The notes under the pieces were generated by a model. That model made no database searches, was not told the DNA's origin, and saw only the letters and a list, made by a program, of their open reading frames with translations. DNA of 64,000 bases from SG8-30 sp964406445. GTDB taxonomy: Bacteria > Pseudomonadota > Gammaproteobacteria > Steroidobacterales > Steroidobacteraceae. This document shows, piece by piece, positions 41,452 through 48,878 of this stretch. Position numbers and translations under genes: made by a program. The stretch spans positions 1 through 64,000 of the forward strand of contig CAYORU010000014.1 in the NCBI GenBank assembly GCA_964406445.1. The letters run 5' to 3'. Position 1 is the stretch's first letter. Each line of letters opens with the position of its first letter.

Positions 41452-42726
41452 ATGAAGACTCGTCGATGCTGGCACGCGACCCGCCTCCTGGGCCTGCTGG
41501 CCCTGACCCTCCTGCCTGCCGTCGCGGCGCGCGGCGGAGAACTCCCCGCCGCGCCGCCGGCCGGCTTCGCGGTGCCGATCGGCGGCGCACTCGAGTACGG
41601 CAACGACGAGGTGTGGTCGCGCCTGGTCGAGCTCGCCGGCGGCGAGGGCTCGCGCTGGGTCGTTCTGGCCACGGCGGCCGGCAATCCCGAGACGTCGGCG
41701 GCCGCGATCGTCGACGCCCTGCGCCGACGCGGCGCCGCGGCCGAGGCGCTGCCCATCGCGCCGCGCCTGCCGGACGTCGACGCCGCCGCCGAGGCGCGCA
41801 ACCCCCGCTGGGTCGAGCGCATCGAGGCCGCGCAGGGCGTCTACTTCTCCGGCGGCGACCAGGCGCGGATCGTGGACACGCTGCTGCCCGGCGGCACGCC
41901 GACGCCGGTGCTGGCCGCAATCCGCGCCCTGCAAGCGCGCGGCGGCGTGGTCGCGGGCAGCTCGGCCGGCGCCGCGATCATGAGCGAGACCATGTTCCGC
42001 GACGCGACCGACGTCATGGGCGTGCTGCTCGGCACGCTGCGCGACGGCGCCGAGGTCGACCGGGGCCTCGGCTTCGCCGGTCCGGCGTTGTTCGTTGACC
42101 AGCACTTCCTGCGCCGCGGCCGCATCGGCCGGATGCTGCCGCTGATGGTCCAGCGCGGCTACCGGCTCGGCCTCGGCGTGGACGAAGACACGGCGGCGGT
42201 CATCCAGGGCAACGAGGTCGAGGCCATCGGACGGCGCGGCGTGCTGTTCGTCGACCTCGCCGCCGCGCGCGCCGGACGGCGCGACGGCGCCTTCGCGCTC
42301 ACCGGTGCGCGCCTCGCCTACCTCGAGCGCGGCGACCGGCTGGACCTTCGGACGCGGGAGGTGACGCCGTCGCCCGCCAAGCTGCGAGGCGGCCCGATCG
42401 ATCCGGCGTCGCGCGAGTTCCAGCCCTACCACGGCGCGCGCCCCTGGTTCGGCGACATCCTCGCCGACGGCGCGCTGCTCAGCGCGATGATCCACGTGGT
42501 CGACGGCGCGTCGGCCGAGGTGCGCGGACTCGCCTTCGACCCCCGGGAGGGACTGCCTGCCGGAAGCGCCGCGCTCGGCTTCGAATTCCGGCTGTACCGC
42601 GGCGAAGGGACCCGGGGCTGGTACACCGGCGCCTTCGGCAACGAGGCCTACACCCTCGCCGGCGTGATGCTCGACGTCACGCCCGTGCGCGTGAGCTGGC
42701 CGGCCTACGAACCCTGGAGCGAGTGA
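41452..42726 (+). CDS. Secreted cyanophycinase-like peptidase (S51 family)
   Basis: 424 residues with a signal peptide ending in AVAARGGE. Cyanophycinase degrades cyanophycin (multi-L-arginyl-poly-L-aspartate) to beta-Asp-Arg. The catalytic Ser lies in VAGSSAGAAIM, preceded by YFSGGDQARIVD; the later VDQHFLRRGRIGRM and LGLGVDEDTAAVI are also family motifs. The C-terminal 130 residues extend beyond a minimal cyanophycinase and are unassigned. The export signal suggests it uses extracellular polymer; no cyanophycin synthetase is in the window. An ATG four codons upstream is an alternative start. Confidence 0.85.
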   Translation: MKTRRCWHATRLLGLLALTLLPAVAARGGELPAAPPAGFAVPIGGALEYGNDEVWSRLVELAGGEGSRWVVLATAAGNPETSAAAIVDALRRRGAAAEALPIAPRLPDVDAAAEARNPRWVERIEAAQGVYFSGGDQARIVDTLLPGGTPTPVLAAIRALQARGGVVAGSSAGAAIMSETMFRDATDVMGVLLGTLRDGAEVDRGLGFAGPALFVDQHFLRRGRIGRMLPLMVQRGYRLGLGVDEDTAAVIQGNEVEAIGRRGVLFVDLAAARAGRRDGAFALTGARLAYLERGDRLDLRTREVTPSPAKLRGGPIDPASREFQPYHGARPWFGDILADGALLSAMIHVVDGASAEVRGLAFDPREGLPAGSAALGFEFRLYRGEGTRGWYTGAFGNEAYTLAGVMLDVTPVRVSWPAYEPWSE

Positions 42727-42780
42727 GGCTGGAGGCCGTCGCCGCGGTTCGAATCCTGGGGCGGCCGCACTGCCCGCCAA

Positions 42781-42816
42781 GCGAAAGGGCCGACCCTCGC
42801 GGGCCGGCCCTTTCGC
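42781..42816 (-). terminator. Terminator after tRNA-Gln
   Basis: A 12-bp perfect stem (GCGAAAGGGCCG and its complement) with additional pairing in the loop lies six bases beyond the CCA end of the tRNA on the minus strand. The 3' arm ends in CCCTTTCGCTT. Confidence 0.7.
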
Positions 42817-42821
42817 TTTGT

Positions 42822-42895
42822 TGGCTGGGGGACTTGGATTCGAACCAAGGTTGACGGAGTCAGAGTCCGTAGTCCTACCGCTAGACGATCCCCCA
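42822..42895 (-). tRNA. tRNA-Gln (anticodon CUG)
   Basis: A complete 74-nt cloverleaf on the minus strand: 7-bp acceptor stem TGGGGGA/TCCCCCA with discriminator G and encoded CCA, D-arm TCTAGCGGTAGGA, anticodon stem-loop ACGGACTCTGACTCCGT with anticodon CTG at the central position, and T-arm with GGTTCGAATCC. It reads CAG codons. It lies downstream of rpsI on the same strand. Confidence 0.97.
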
Positions 42896-42918
42896 ATGGA
42901 ATCGGAGGCGACCGCCGG

Positions 42919-43311
42919 TCAGCGCTTGCTGAACTGGGTCCCGCGGCGGGCCTTGCGGCGGCCGACCTTCTTCCGCTCGACCTCACGCGCATCGCGCGTG
43001 ACGAAACCCGCGTCGCGGAGCGCCTTGCGGAGCGACTCGTCGTACTCGATCAGCGCGCGCGTGATGCCGTGGCGGATGGCGCCGGCCTGGCCGGTGACGC
43101 CGCCGCCCTCGACGCTGACCGAGATGTCGAAGCGGTCGAGCGTCTGGGTCAGCTCGAGCGGCTGGCGCACGATCATCCGGCCCGTCTCGCGGCCGAAGAA
43201 CTCGTCGAGCGAGCGGCCGTTGACCGTGATGTCGCCGCGGCCCGGCTTGATGAAGACCTTGGCAGTCGCGGTCTTGCGCCGGCCGGTCCCGTAGTTCGTC
43301 GAAAGCGCCAT
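42919..43311 (-). CDS. rpsI: 30S ribosomal protein S9
   Basis: 130 residues, identical in length to E. coli S9. GTGRRKTATAKVFI, FFGRETGRMIV and the C-terminal basic tail ending GTQFSKR, whose Lys-Arg contacts P-site tRNA, are all present. It follows rplM with a 27-base gap in the universal rplM-rpsI operon. Confidence 0.98.
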   Translation of the reverse strand: MALSTNYGTGRRKTATAKVFIKPGRGDITVNGRSLDEFFGRETGRMIVRQPLELTQTLDRFDISVSVEGGGVTGQAGAIRHGITRALIEYDESLRKALRDAGFVTRDAREVERKKVGRRKARRGTQFSKR

Positions 43312-43338
43312 GGTGTCTGTCCTGCTGTTGTCGGTCGC

Positions 43339-43770
43339 TTACGCGATATCGAGCGGCTTGGGCTGCTGCGCGGCGTGCGGGTGCGAGGCGCCCGCGAAGA
43401 CGTGCAGCTTGCGGTACATCTGCCGGCCGAGGACGTTCTTCGGCAGCATGCCCTTCACGGCGAACTCGATCGCGCGCTCCGGGTGCTCCTTCAGCAGCTT
43501 CTCGAGGTTCGTGCTCTTGAGGTTGCCGAGGTAGCCGGTGTGCCGGTAGTACATCTTCTCGCGGAGCTTGTTGCCCGTGACCGCCACCTTCTCGGCGTTG
43601 ATCACGATCAGGTGATCGCCGCAGTCGACGTGGGGCGTGAACTCCGGCTTGTGCTTGCCGCGCAGGCGGAAAGCGAGCTCGGAGGCGAGGCGCCCGAGCG
43701 TCTTGCCGGCCGCGTCGACCACGTACCAGTCCCGGCGAACCCGCTGGGGGGTCGCGAACGTCGTCTTCAT
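43339..43770 (-). CDS. rplM: 50S ribosomal protein L13
   Basis: 143 residues with the L13 signatures WYVVDAAGKTLGRLASELA, GDHLIVINAEKVAVTGNK and GMLPKNVLGRQMYRKLHVF. First gene of the rplM-rpsI operon behind a near-consensus promoter at 43813-43841. The leader between promoter and ATG contains a GGGACGG/CCGTCCC palindrome (43784-43798) that could take part in ribosomal-protein feedback. Confidence 0.98.
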   Translation of the reverse strand: MKTTFATPQRVRRDWYVVDAAGKTLGRLASELAFRLRGKHKPEFTPHVDCGDHLIVINAEKVAVTGNKLREKMYYRHTGYLGNLKSTNLEKLLKEHPERAIEFAVKGMLPKNVLGRQMYRKLHVFAGASHPHAAQQPKPLDIA

Positions 43771-43812
43771 CGTCTGGCCCCTAGGGACGGTCCGTCCCGG
43801 GAAAGGGCCGAA

Positions 43813-43841
43813 ATTCTAGAGAAGAACCGCCGGCATTGCAA
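43813..43841 (-). promoter_or_regulatory. rplM-rpsI promoter
   Basis: On the minus strand TTGCAA (43836-43841) is followed after exactly 17 bases by TAGAAT (43813-43818), a near-consensus sigma-70 promoter 40-odd bases before the rplM start. Confidence 0.8.
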
Positions 43842-43888
43842 AGCGCAGGCCATGGGGCCTGCCCGGGGGTGTCGCCGGGCGGGCCCTA

Positions 43889-43894
43889 TATAAT
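43889..43894 (+). promoter_or_regulatory. Consensus -10 box very close to the coq7 start
   Basis: A perfect TATAAT (extended TATATAAT) ends nine bases before the coq7 ATG. If used, transcription would start at or within a few bases of the ATG. No good -35 is seen at 16-18 bases. Confidence 0.5.
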
Positions 43895-43903
43895 GTCGTT
43901 GCC

Positions 43904-44545
43904 ATGAGCCATCGACTCCTGACCCCGCTGGACAAGGTCCTCGACCAGGCCGACCGGGCGCTCAGGGCCACGTTTGGGCGCCCCGCCGCCCAGCGAGCCA
44001 CCCCCGCTACCACTGAAGATGACCACCTGTCGGACAGCGGCGCCCGCCGCCATGCCGCCGGTCTGATGCGGGTGAACCACGCGGGCGAGGTCGCGGCGCA
44101 GGGCCTTTACCACGGCCAGGCGCTCACCGCGCGCAGTCCGGAGATCCGGGCGGCGATGGAACAGGCTGCCCGCGAGGAAGGCGATCATCTCGCATGGTGT
44201 CACGACCGCCTCGGTGAACTCGGCGAGCGGCCGAGCCTCCTCGCTCCGTTGTGGTACGCGGGCTCGGTCGCGATCGGCGCGATCGCCGGCGCCGCCGGCG
44301 ACCGCTGGAGCCTCGGCTTCATGGCGGAGACCGAGCGACAGGTCGAGGGGCACCTCGAGGATCACCTCGCGAGGCTGCCCGAGGGCGACGCGCGCAGCCG
44401 CGCGATCCTCGCGCAGATGAAGGCCGACGAAGCCAGGCATGCGCGGACGGCGCGGGATGCCGGCGGCGCCGAGCTGCCGGGGCCGGTGCGGGTGCTGATG
44501 CGGCTCACCGCGAAAGTGATGACCACCACCGCCTACCGGATCTGA
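43904..44545 (+). CDS. coq7: 3-demethoxyubiquinol 3-hydroxylase (di-iron)
   Basis: The last ring hydroxylation of ubiquinone synthesis, done by a membrane-bound di-iron carboxylate enzyme. 213 residues. Iron ligands are recognisable in MRVNHAGEVAAQ, REEGDHLAWC, ETERQVEGHLEDHL and MKADEARHA. The first 24 residues (LLTPLDKVLDQADRALRATFG) match the usual Coq7 N-terminus, which supports the ATG despite the lack of a ribosome site. Together with ubiH and ubiI it completes the three hydroxylations. Divergent from rplM. Confidence 0.95.
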   Translation: MSHRLLTPLDKVLDQADRALRATFGRPAAQRATPATTEDDHLSDSGARRHAAGLMRVNHAGEVAAQGLYHGQALTARSPEIRAAMEQAAREEGDHLAWCHDRLGELGERPSLLAPLWYAGSVAIGAIAGAAGDRWSLGFMAETERQVEGHLEDHLARLPEGDARSRAILAQMKADEARHARTARDAGGAELPGPVRVLMRLTAKVMTTTAYRI

Positions 44546-44630
44546 TCCGGCGCAGGGGAATTATGTCTTGCGATGCAGCAGCCGCTGTAATAAAAGAGCG
44601 GTGGCCGCAAGAACGGCTCTGGGGAGGCAC

Positions 44631-45320
44631 ATGGAAGACGTCAAGCCGCTGACCGACATCCCGGCGATCAACCGATTCCTGAGCTATTGCCGTGTCAGGA
44701 CCGTGCCGTCCAAGACGGTGCTGATCCACGCCGGCGACCTGCCGGACGTCCTCTACTACATCACCCGCGGCTCGGTCGAGGTGATGATCGAGGACGAGGA
44801 AGGCAACGAGATGGTCCTCGCCTACCTCAACAAGGGGCAGTTCTTCGGCGAGATGGGCCTGTTTTCCGACAGCGGCCAGCGCAGCGCCTGGGTGCGCACC
44901 CGCACGCACTGCGAACTCGCGGAGATGACCTACCCGCGCTTCCGGCAGATCGCCGCCGAGAGCCCGGGCCTCGTCTTCGAACTCGCCACCCAGCTCGCGA
45001 CCCGCCTCGACCGCACCAACCGCAAGCTCGGCGACCTCGCCTTCGTGGACGTCACCGGCCGCGTCGCCCACGCGATCATGGACCTGTGCAACGAGCCGGA
45101 CGCGATGACGCATCCGCAGGGCATGCAGATCAAGGTCAGCCGCCAGGAGCTGTCGCGCCTCGTCGGCTGCTCGCGCGAGATGGCCGGCCGCGTGCTGAAG
45201 GTGCTCGAGGAGCAGGGCCTGCTCACCGCCCACGGCAAGACCATCGTGGTCTTCGGCGCACGCCCCAAGGTCAAGTCGCGACCGGTGGTCGCCGTGGCGA
45301 AGGCCGGCAGCGCGGCCTGA
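44631..45320 (+). CDS. crp: Crp/Fnr family regulator, CRP/Clp type
   Basis: A 229-residue transcription factor with an N-terminal cyclic-nucleotide domain and a C-terminal helix-turn-helix (about 171-192, RQELSRLVGCSREMAGRVLK) almost matching the E. coli CRP recognition helix. Phosphate-cassette residues Glu75, Arg84 and Ser85 (FGEMGLF, QRSAWVR) are kept; the E. coli Thr127-Ser128 pair that contacts adenine reads Thr129-Asn130. Xanthomonas Clp is similar and responds to c-di-GMP, so the ligand is uncertain. A GGGGAGGC ribosome site fixes the start. Converges on rpe. Confidence 0.92.
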   Translation: MEDVKPLTDIPAINRFLSYCRVRTVPSKTVLIHAGDLPDVLYYITRGSVEVMIEDEEGNEMVLAYLNKGQFFGEMGLFSDSGQRSAWVRTRTHCELAEMTYPRFRQIAAESPGLVFELATQLATRLDRTNRKLGDLAFVDVTGRVAHAIMDLCNEPDAMTHPQGMQIKVSRQELSRLVGCSREMAGRVLKVLEEQGLLTAHGKTIVVFGARPKVKSRPVVAVAKAGSAA

Positions 45321-45333
45321 TCGACGGTCGGGC

Positions 45334-46005
45334 TCAGCGACCGGCGGCGATCGCCCGGCGCATCGCCGCGATGGTCGCCGCGTAGTCCTTCGAACCGAAG
45401 ATCGCGCTGCCCGCCACGAACGTGTCCGCGCCGGCGCGGGCGATCGCGCCGGCATTGTCGACCTTCACCCCGCCGTCGATCTCTAGCCGCACCTCGCGGC
45501 CGGAGGCGTCGATTCGCCGGCGCACCTCGGCCAGCTTGTCGAGCGCCGACGGGATGAACGCCTGGCCGCCGAAGCCCGGATTCACCGACATGAGCAGCAC
45601 GAGGTCCACCGAGCCGAGCGTCCAGTCGAGCCACTCGAGCGGCGTGGCGGGGTTGAGGACGATGCCCGGGCGGCAGCCACAGTCGCGGATGATCTGCAGG
45701 GTGCGATCCACGTGCCGCGTCGCCTCGGGGTGGAAGCTGATCCAGGTGGCGCCGGCTTCGGCGAAATCAGGAATGATCCGGTCGACCGGCTCGACCATGA
45801 GGTGAACGTCGATGGGAGCAGTCACGCCGTGGCGGCGCAGCGCCTTGCACACCACCGGCCCGATGGTGAGGTTCGGGACGTAGTGGTTGTCCATCACGTC
45901 GAAGTGGATCCAGTCGGCGCCCGCGGCGAGCACCGCGTCCACCTCGGCGCCGAGGCGCGCGAAGTCCGCGGACAGGATCGAGGGGGCGATGACGGGCGTC
46001 GGCAT
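45334..46005 (-). CDS. rpe: Ribulose-phosphate 3-epimerase
   Basis: It interconverts ribulose-5-phosphate and xylulose-5-phosphate. 223 residues, a TIM barrel with a metal-binding set: IAPSILSADFARLG, HFDVMDNHYVPNLTIGP, DVHLMVEPVD, MSVNPGFGGQAFI and EIDGGVKVDN are all present and intact. Cytosolic. Single gene with 13 bases to the convergent crp stop and 67 bases to djlA upstream. Confidence 0.97.
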   Translation of the reverse strand: MPTPVIAPSILSADFARLGAEVDAVLAAGADWIHFDVMDNHYVPNLTIGPVVCKALRRHGVTAPIDVHLMVEPVDRIIPDFAEAGATWISFHPEATRHVDRTLQIIRDCGCRPGIVLNPATPLEWLDWTLGSVDLVLLMSVNPGFGGQAFIPSALDKLAEVRRRIDASGREVRLEIDGGVKVDNAGAIARAGADTFVAGSAIFGSKDYAATIAAMRRAIAAGR

Positions 46006-46072
46006 GGGGTTACCGGGTCGCGGCGCGGGAGCCCTACTCTAACCGAGCGCGCCGCCCGCCGCAGGCAGCCGC

Positions 46073-46912
46073 TCAGCGCAGGCCGCGCGCCTCGCGCACG
46101 CGCTCCCAGGCCGCCTGGATCGCCTGGGTCTTTTCCTTCGCCATCTCGAGCATCGACTCGGGCAGGCCGCGCGCCACGAGCTTGTCGGGATGATTCTGGC
46201 TCATCTGCCGCCGGTAGGCGCGCTTGACCTCCGCGTCGCTCGCCTCCGGCGGCACTTCGAGCACCTCGTAGGCCTCGCGCAGCAGGTCGCGGCGCGGCGG
46301 CGGCGGCCGCGAACCCGGCCCCGGGCCGCCCGCAGGACCCGCGCCGCCCGCGTAGGCGTAGCCACCGTAGCCCTGCAGCCTGAGGATCGCCTCGAGGTGC
46401 GCGAACTCGAGCCCCGACACGCCGAGCACCTGCGCGATGCGCCCCAGCACGACGCGGCTGTGGCCCTGCATGCCGTTGCCGAGCAGCGCCGCGCGCATCT
46501 GCACCTCGAGGAACACCCGCAGCAGGTCGTGACGGTCTCCGCAGGCGCGCCGGAGCGCCGCGAGCGCCGCGTCGAGGCTGAAGTCCGGCTGCTTGCCGCG
46601 GTTGAAGCAGTCGATCGCCTCGCGGGTCTTGGCGTCGTCGAGGCGGAACTGCCGGAAGACCTGCCGCGCGGCGGCGATCTCCTGCTCCGAGACCCGGCCG
46701 TCGGCCTTGGCCACGCAGCCCATCACCTCGAAGGCGCTGCGAAAGAACGTCGTGCTGACGGTGTGCGCGTCGGCGGCCGGGGCGTCGTCCACTTCCGAGC
46801 CCATGCGCTCGTCGTAGGCGTGGCCGATGACCAGGCCCACCAGCGCGCCGACCGGTCCGAGCCCGGTGGCGACGCCGATCAGCGCGCCGACGATCTTGCC
46901 GCCCCACCTCAT
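46073..46912 (-). CDS. djlA: DjlA-like co-chaperone (TerB domain plus J domain)
   Basis: 279 residues. An N-terminal glycine-zipper membrane segment (GKIVGALIGVATGLGPVGALVGLVIGHAYD) anchors the protein, followed by a TerB/DjlA helical domain (FEVMGCVAKADGRVSEQEI), a Gly/Pro-rich linker and a C-terminal J domain with intact HPD (MSQNHPDKLVARG). DjlA-type proteins stimulate DnaK at the inner membrane. Divergent from purC across a 93-base gap. Confidence 0.92.
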   Translation of the reverse strand: MRWGGKIVGALIGVATGLGPVGALVGLVIGHAYDERMGSEVDDAPAADAHTVSTTFFRSAFEVMGCVAKADGRVSEQEIAAARQVFRQFRLDDAKTREAIDCFNRGKQPDFSLDAALAALRRACGDRHDLLRVFLEVQMRAALLGNGMQGHSRVVLGRIAQVLGVSGLEFAHLEAILRLQGYGGYAYAGGAGPAGGPGPGSRPPPPRRDLLREAYEVLEVPPEASDAEVKRAYRRQMSQNHPDKLVARGLPESMLEMAKEKTQAIQAAWERVREARGLR

Positions 46913-46921
46913 GGACTTTCC

Positions 46922-46951
46922 TTGACCGCCTCTCGCGGGGCCTGCAACAAT
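46922..46951 (+). promoter_or_regulatory. purC promoter
   Basis: TTGACC (46922-46927) and AACAAT (46946-46951) are spaced 18 bases apart in the gap between divergent djlA and purC. No PurR-type operator was recognised. Confidence 0.55.
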
Positions 46952-47005
46952 CGTTTCGCCTTCCCGCGGCGCGCGTGCCGCCGTATGTTAGCAGCAGCTC
47001 CCGCC

Positions 47006-47893
47006 ATGACCGCTGACGCCGTCTTCGAAACCGCATTGAGCGGCCTGCGCCTGCTCCACCGGGGGAAGGTGCGCGACATGTACGCGCTCGACGAGCGGCA
47101 CCTGCTGATGGTGGCGAGCGACCGGCTCTCCGCGTTCGACGTCGTGCTGCCGGACCCGATCCCCGGCAAGGGCCGGACGCTGACGCAGATCTCGAATTTC
47201 TGGTTCGCGCACACGACCCACCTGGTGCCGAACCACCTCACCGACTACTCGATCGACGCGTTCGTCCGCGACCCCGCGGAACGGGCCATGCTCGAGGGCC
47301 GGGCCGTCGTCGTGAAGAAGCTGCGGCCGCTGCCGGTGGAGGCCGTGGTCCGCGGCTACCTGATCGGCTCGGGCTGGAAGGACTACCAGAGGAGCGGCCG
47401 GGTCTGCGGCATCGAGCTGCCGCCGGGCCTCGTGCAGGCGGACCGGCTGCCCGAGCCGCTGTTCACGCCCGCGACCAAGGCCCCTGCCGGCGAGCACGAC
47501 GAGAACATCTCCTTCGACGACGTGGTCGGACTGATCGGCCACGAGGTCGCCGCCGAGGTGCGCCGCCATGCGCTCGCGCTGTACCGCTTTGCCGCAGCCT
47601 ACGCCCTCGGGCGCGGCATCATCATCGCCGACACCAAGTTCGAGTTCGGGCTCAACGAGGCCCACCAGGTCGTGCTGATGGACGAGGCGCTGACGCCCGA
47701 CTCGTCGCGCTTCTGGCCGGTGGACACCTGGAAGCCAGGCTCGAGCCCGCCCTCCTTCGACAAGCAGTACGTGCGCGATTATCTCGAGACGCTCGACTGG
47801 AACAAGCGGGCGCCCGGCCCGCGGCTGCCGGCCGAGGTGATCCTGCGCACCGCCGAGAAGTACGCCGAGGCTCTGCGCCGCCTGACCGCGTAG
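47006..47893 (+). CDS. purC: SAICAR synthase
   Basis: It joins aspartate to CAIR with ATP in purine synthesis. 295 residues, the longer form shared with yeast Ade1 rather than the 237-residue E. coli type. HRGKVRDMYAL, VASDRLSAFDVVLPDPIPGKG, EAVVRGYLIGSGWKDY and DTKFEFGL are diagnostic. The ATG at 47006 begins the conserved part; an ATG seven codons earlier is possible. Palindromic repeats begin seven bases after the stop. Confidence 0.95.
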   Translation: MTADAVFETALSGLRLLHRGKVRDMYALDERHLLMVASDRLSAFDVVLPDPIPGKGRTLTQISNFWFAHTTHLVPNHLTDYSIDAFVRDPAERAMLEGRAVVVKKLRPLPVEAVVRGYLIGSGWKDYQRSGRVCGIELPPGLVQADRLPEPLFTPATKAPAGEHDENISFDDVVGLIGHEVAAEVRRHALALYRFAAAYALGRGIIIADTKFEFGLNEAHQVVLMDEALTPDSSRFWPVDTWKPGSSPPSFDKQYVRDYLETLDWNKRAPGPRLPAEVILRTAEKYAEALRRLTA

Positions 47894-47899
47894 GAACCA

Positions 47900-47980
47900 G
47901 GGGACATTCGCTTCGAGTTTGTGCGTGCCGGTGACCACGAGTCTCGCGCCGACACCGACAAACTCCAAGCGAATGTCCCC
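47900..47980. repeat. Palindromic repeat cluster A, second site: inverted pair
   Basis: The 22-mer starting GGGGACATTCGCTTCGAG recurs at 47900-47921 and inverted, with one mismatch, at 47959-47980, separated by 37 bases (36 bases in the pair at 33751-33830). It fills the gap between convergent purC and the cobalamin-binding-type gene, whose TAG stop shares a base with the repeat. It could form a 22-bp hairpin and act as bidirectional terminator. Confidence 0.93.
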
Positions 47981-48792
47981 TAGTTCTTGCGGGCCCAGTC
48001 GAGGATGCGGCGCTGGATCTCCTGCACGCCCTCCGTCAGCGCCGCCGGGCCCGGCTGCAGGATGATCGCTGACTTGACCTCGTGCAGTTCGCCGGCACGC
48101 ACTGCGGGCACGTCCTGCCAGCCCGGGCGGGCCGCGACGTGCTCCGGACGGAACTTCTTCCCGCACCAGGATCCGAGGATGATGTCCGGCGCGCGGCGCG
48201 GCACCTCGTGCAGGTCGGCGATGATCCGGTTGCGGCCGAGCGACTCGCGAGCCAGTTCGGGAAAGCAGTCGTCGCCGCCGGCGATGCCGATCAGCTCGCT
48301 GACCCAGCGGATCGCCGAGATCTGCGGCTCGTCCCACTCCTCGAAGTAGACGCGCGGCCGGCGGTGGAGCCGCTGCGCGGCCCGGCGCACGTCCTCGAGA
48401 CCGGCCTCGAGACGCTCCACCAGCGCCGCCGCCTTCCCTTCGCAGCCGACCAGTCCGCCGAGAATCCGCACCGTCCGGAGGATCTCGGCGACGCTGCGAT
48501 GATTGAAGACGTGCACCTCGCAGCCGGCGCGCACCAGCTCGGCTGCGATGTCCGCCTGCAGGTCCGAGAAGCCGAGCACGAGGTCGGGCCCGAGTTCGAG
48601 AATCCTGCCTATTTTTGCGCTCGTGAACGCCGATACCCGGGGCTTCTCCCGCCGCGCCCGCGGCGGGCGCACCGTGAATCCCGAGATTCCGACGATCCGC
48701 CAGTCCTCCTCGAGCAGGTACAGCGTCTCGGTCGTCTCCTCGGTGAGGCAGACGATGCGGGACGGAAACGCGCTGGCGGCGACCGGGGACAT
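47980..48792 (-). CDS. Cobalamin-binding/BtuF-like periplasmic-binding-fold protein without signal peptide
   Basis: 270 residues of the helical-backbone (BtuF/FepB class III) substrate-binding fold: PSRIVCLTEETTETLYLL, WRIVGISGFTVRP, KIGRILELGPDLVLGFSDLQADIAAELVRAG, HRSVAEILRTVRILGGLVG. These resemble proteins annotated as cobalamin-binding ABC substrate-binding components. The N-terminus lacks a convincing signal peptide at either candidate ATG (48792 chosen; 48831 is upstream), so it may be cytosolic and not a classical transporter component. No permease or ATPase gene is adjacent. Confidence 0.8.
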   Translation of the reverse strand: MSPVAASAFPSRIVCLTEETTETLYLLEEDWRIVGISGFTVRPPRARREKPRVSAFTSAKIGRILELGPDLVLGFSDLQADIAAELVRAGCEVHVFNHRSVAEILRTVRILGGLVGCEGKAAALVERLEAGLEDVRRAAQRLHRRPRVYFEEWDEPQISAIRWVSELIGIAGGDDCFPELARESLGRNRIIADLHEVPRRAPDIILGSWCGKKFRPEHVAARPGWQDVPAVRAGELHEVKSAIILQPGPAALTEGVQEIQRRILDWARKN

Positions 48793-48878
48793 GGTCCTGG
48801 CACTGTAGCGGCTCGGCGCCCGGCGGCACAACGGAACGCGAATTGCGGGATCCCCGCGGGGTGTGACACCCTCGAGCC

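Noticed and set aside
42740..42780. Sequence GCGGTTCGAATCCTGGGG after the cyanophycinase gene looks like a tRNA T-arm on the plus strand
   Set aside because: The stem does not pair (only two adjacent G-C pairs) and no D-arm, anticodon arm or acceptor stem can be built upstream within the coding region. At most a tRNA fragment.
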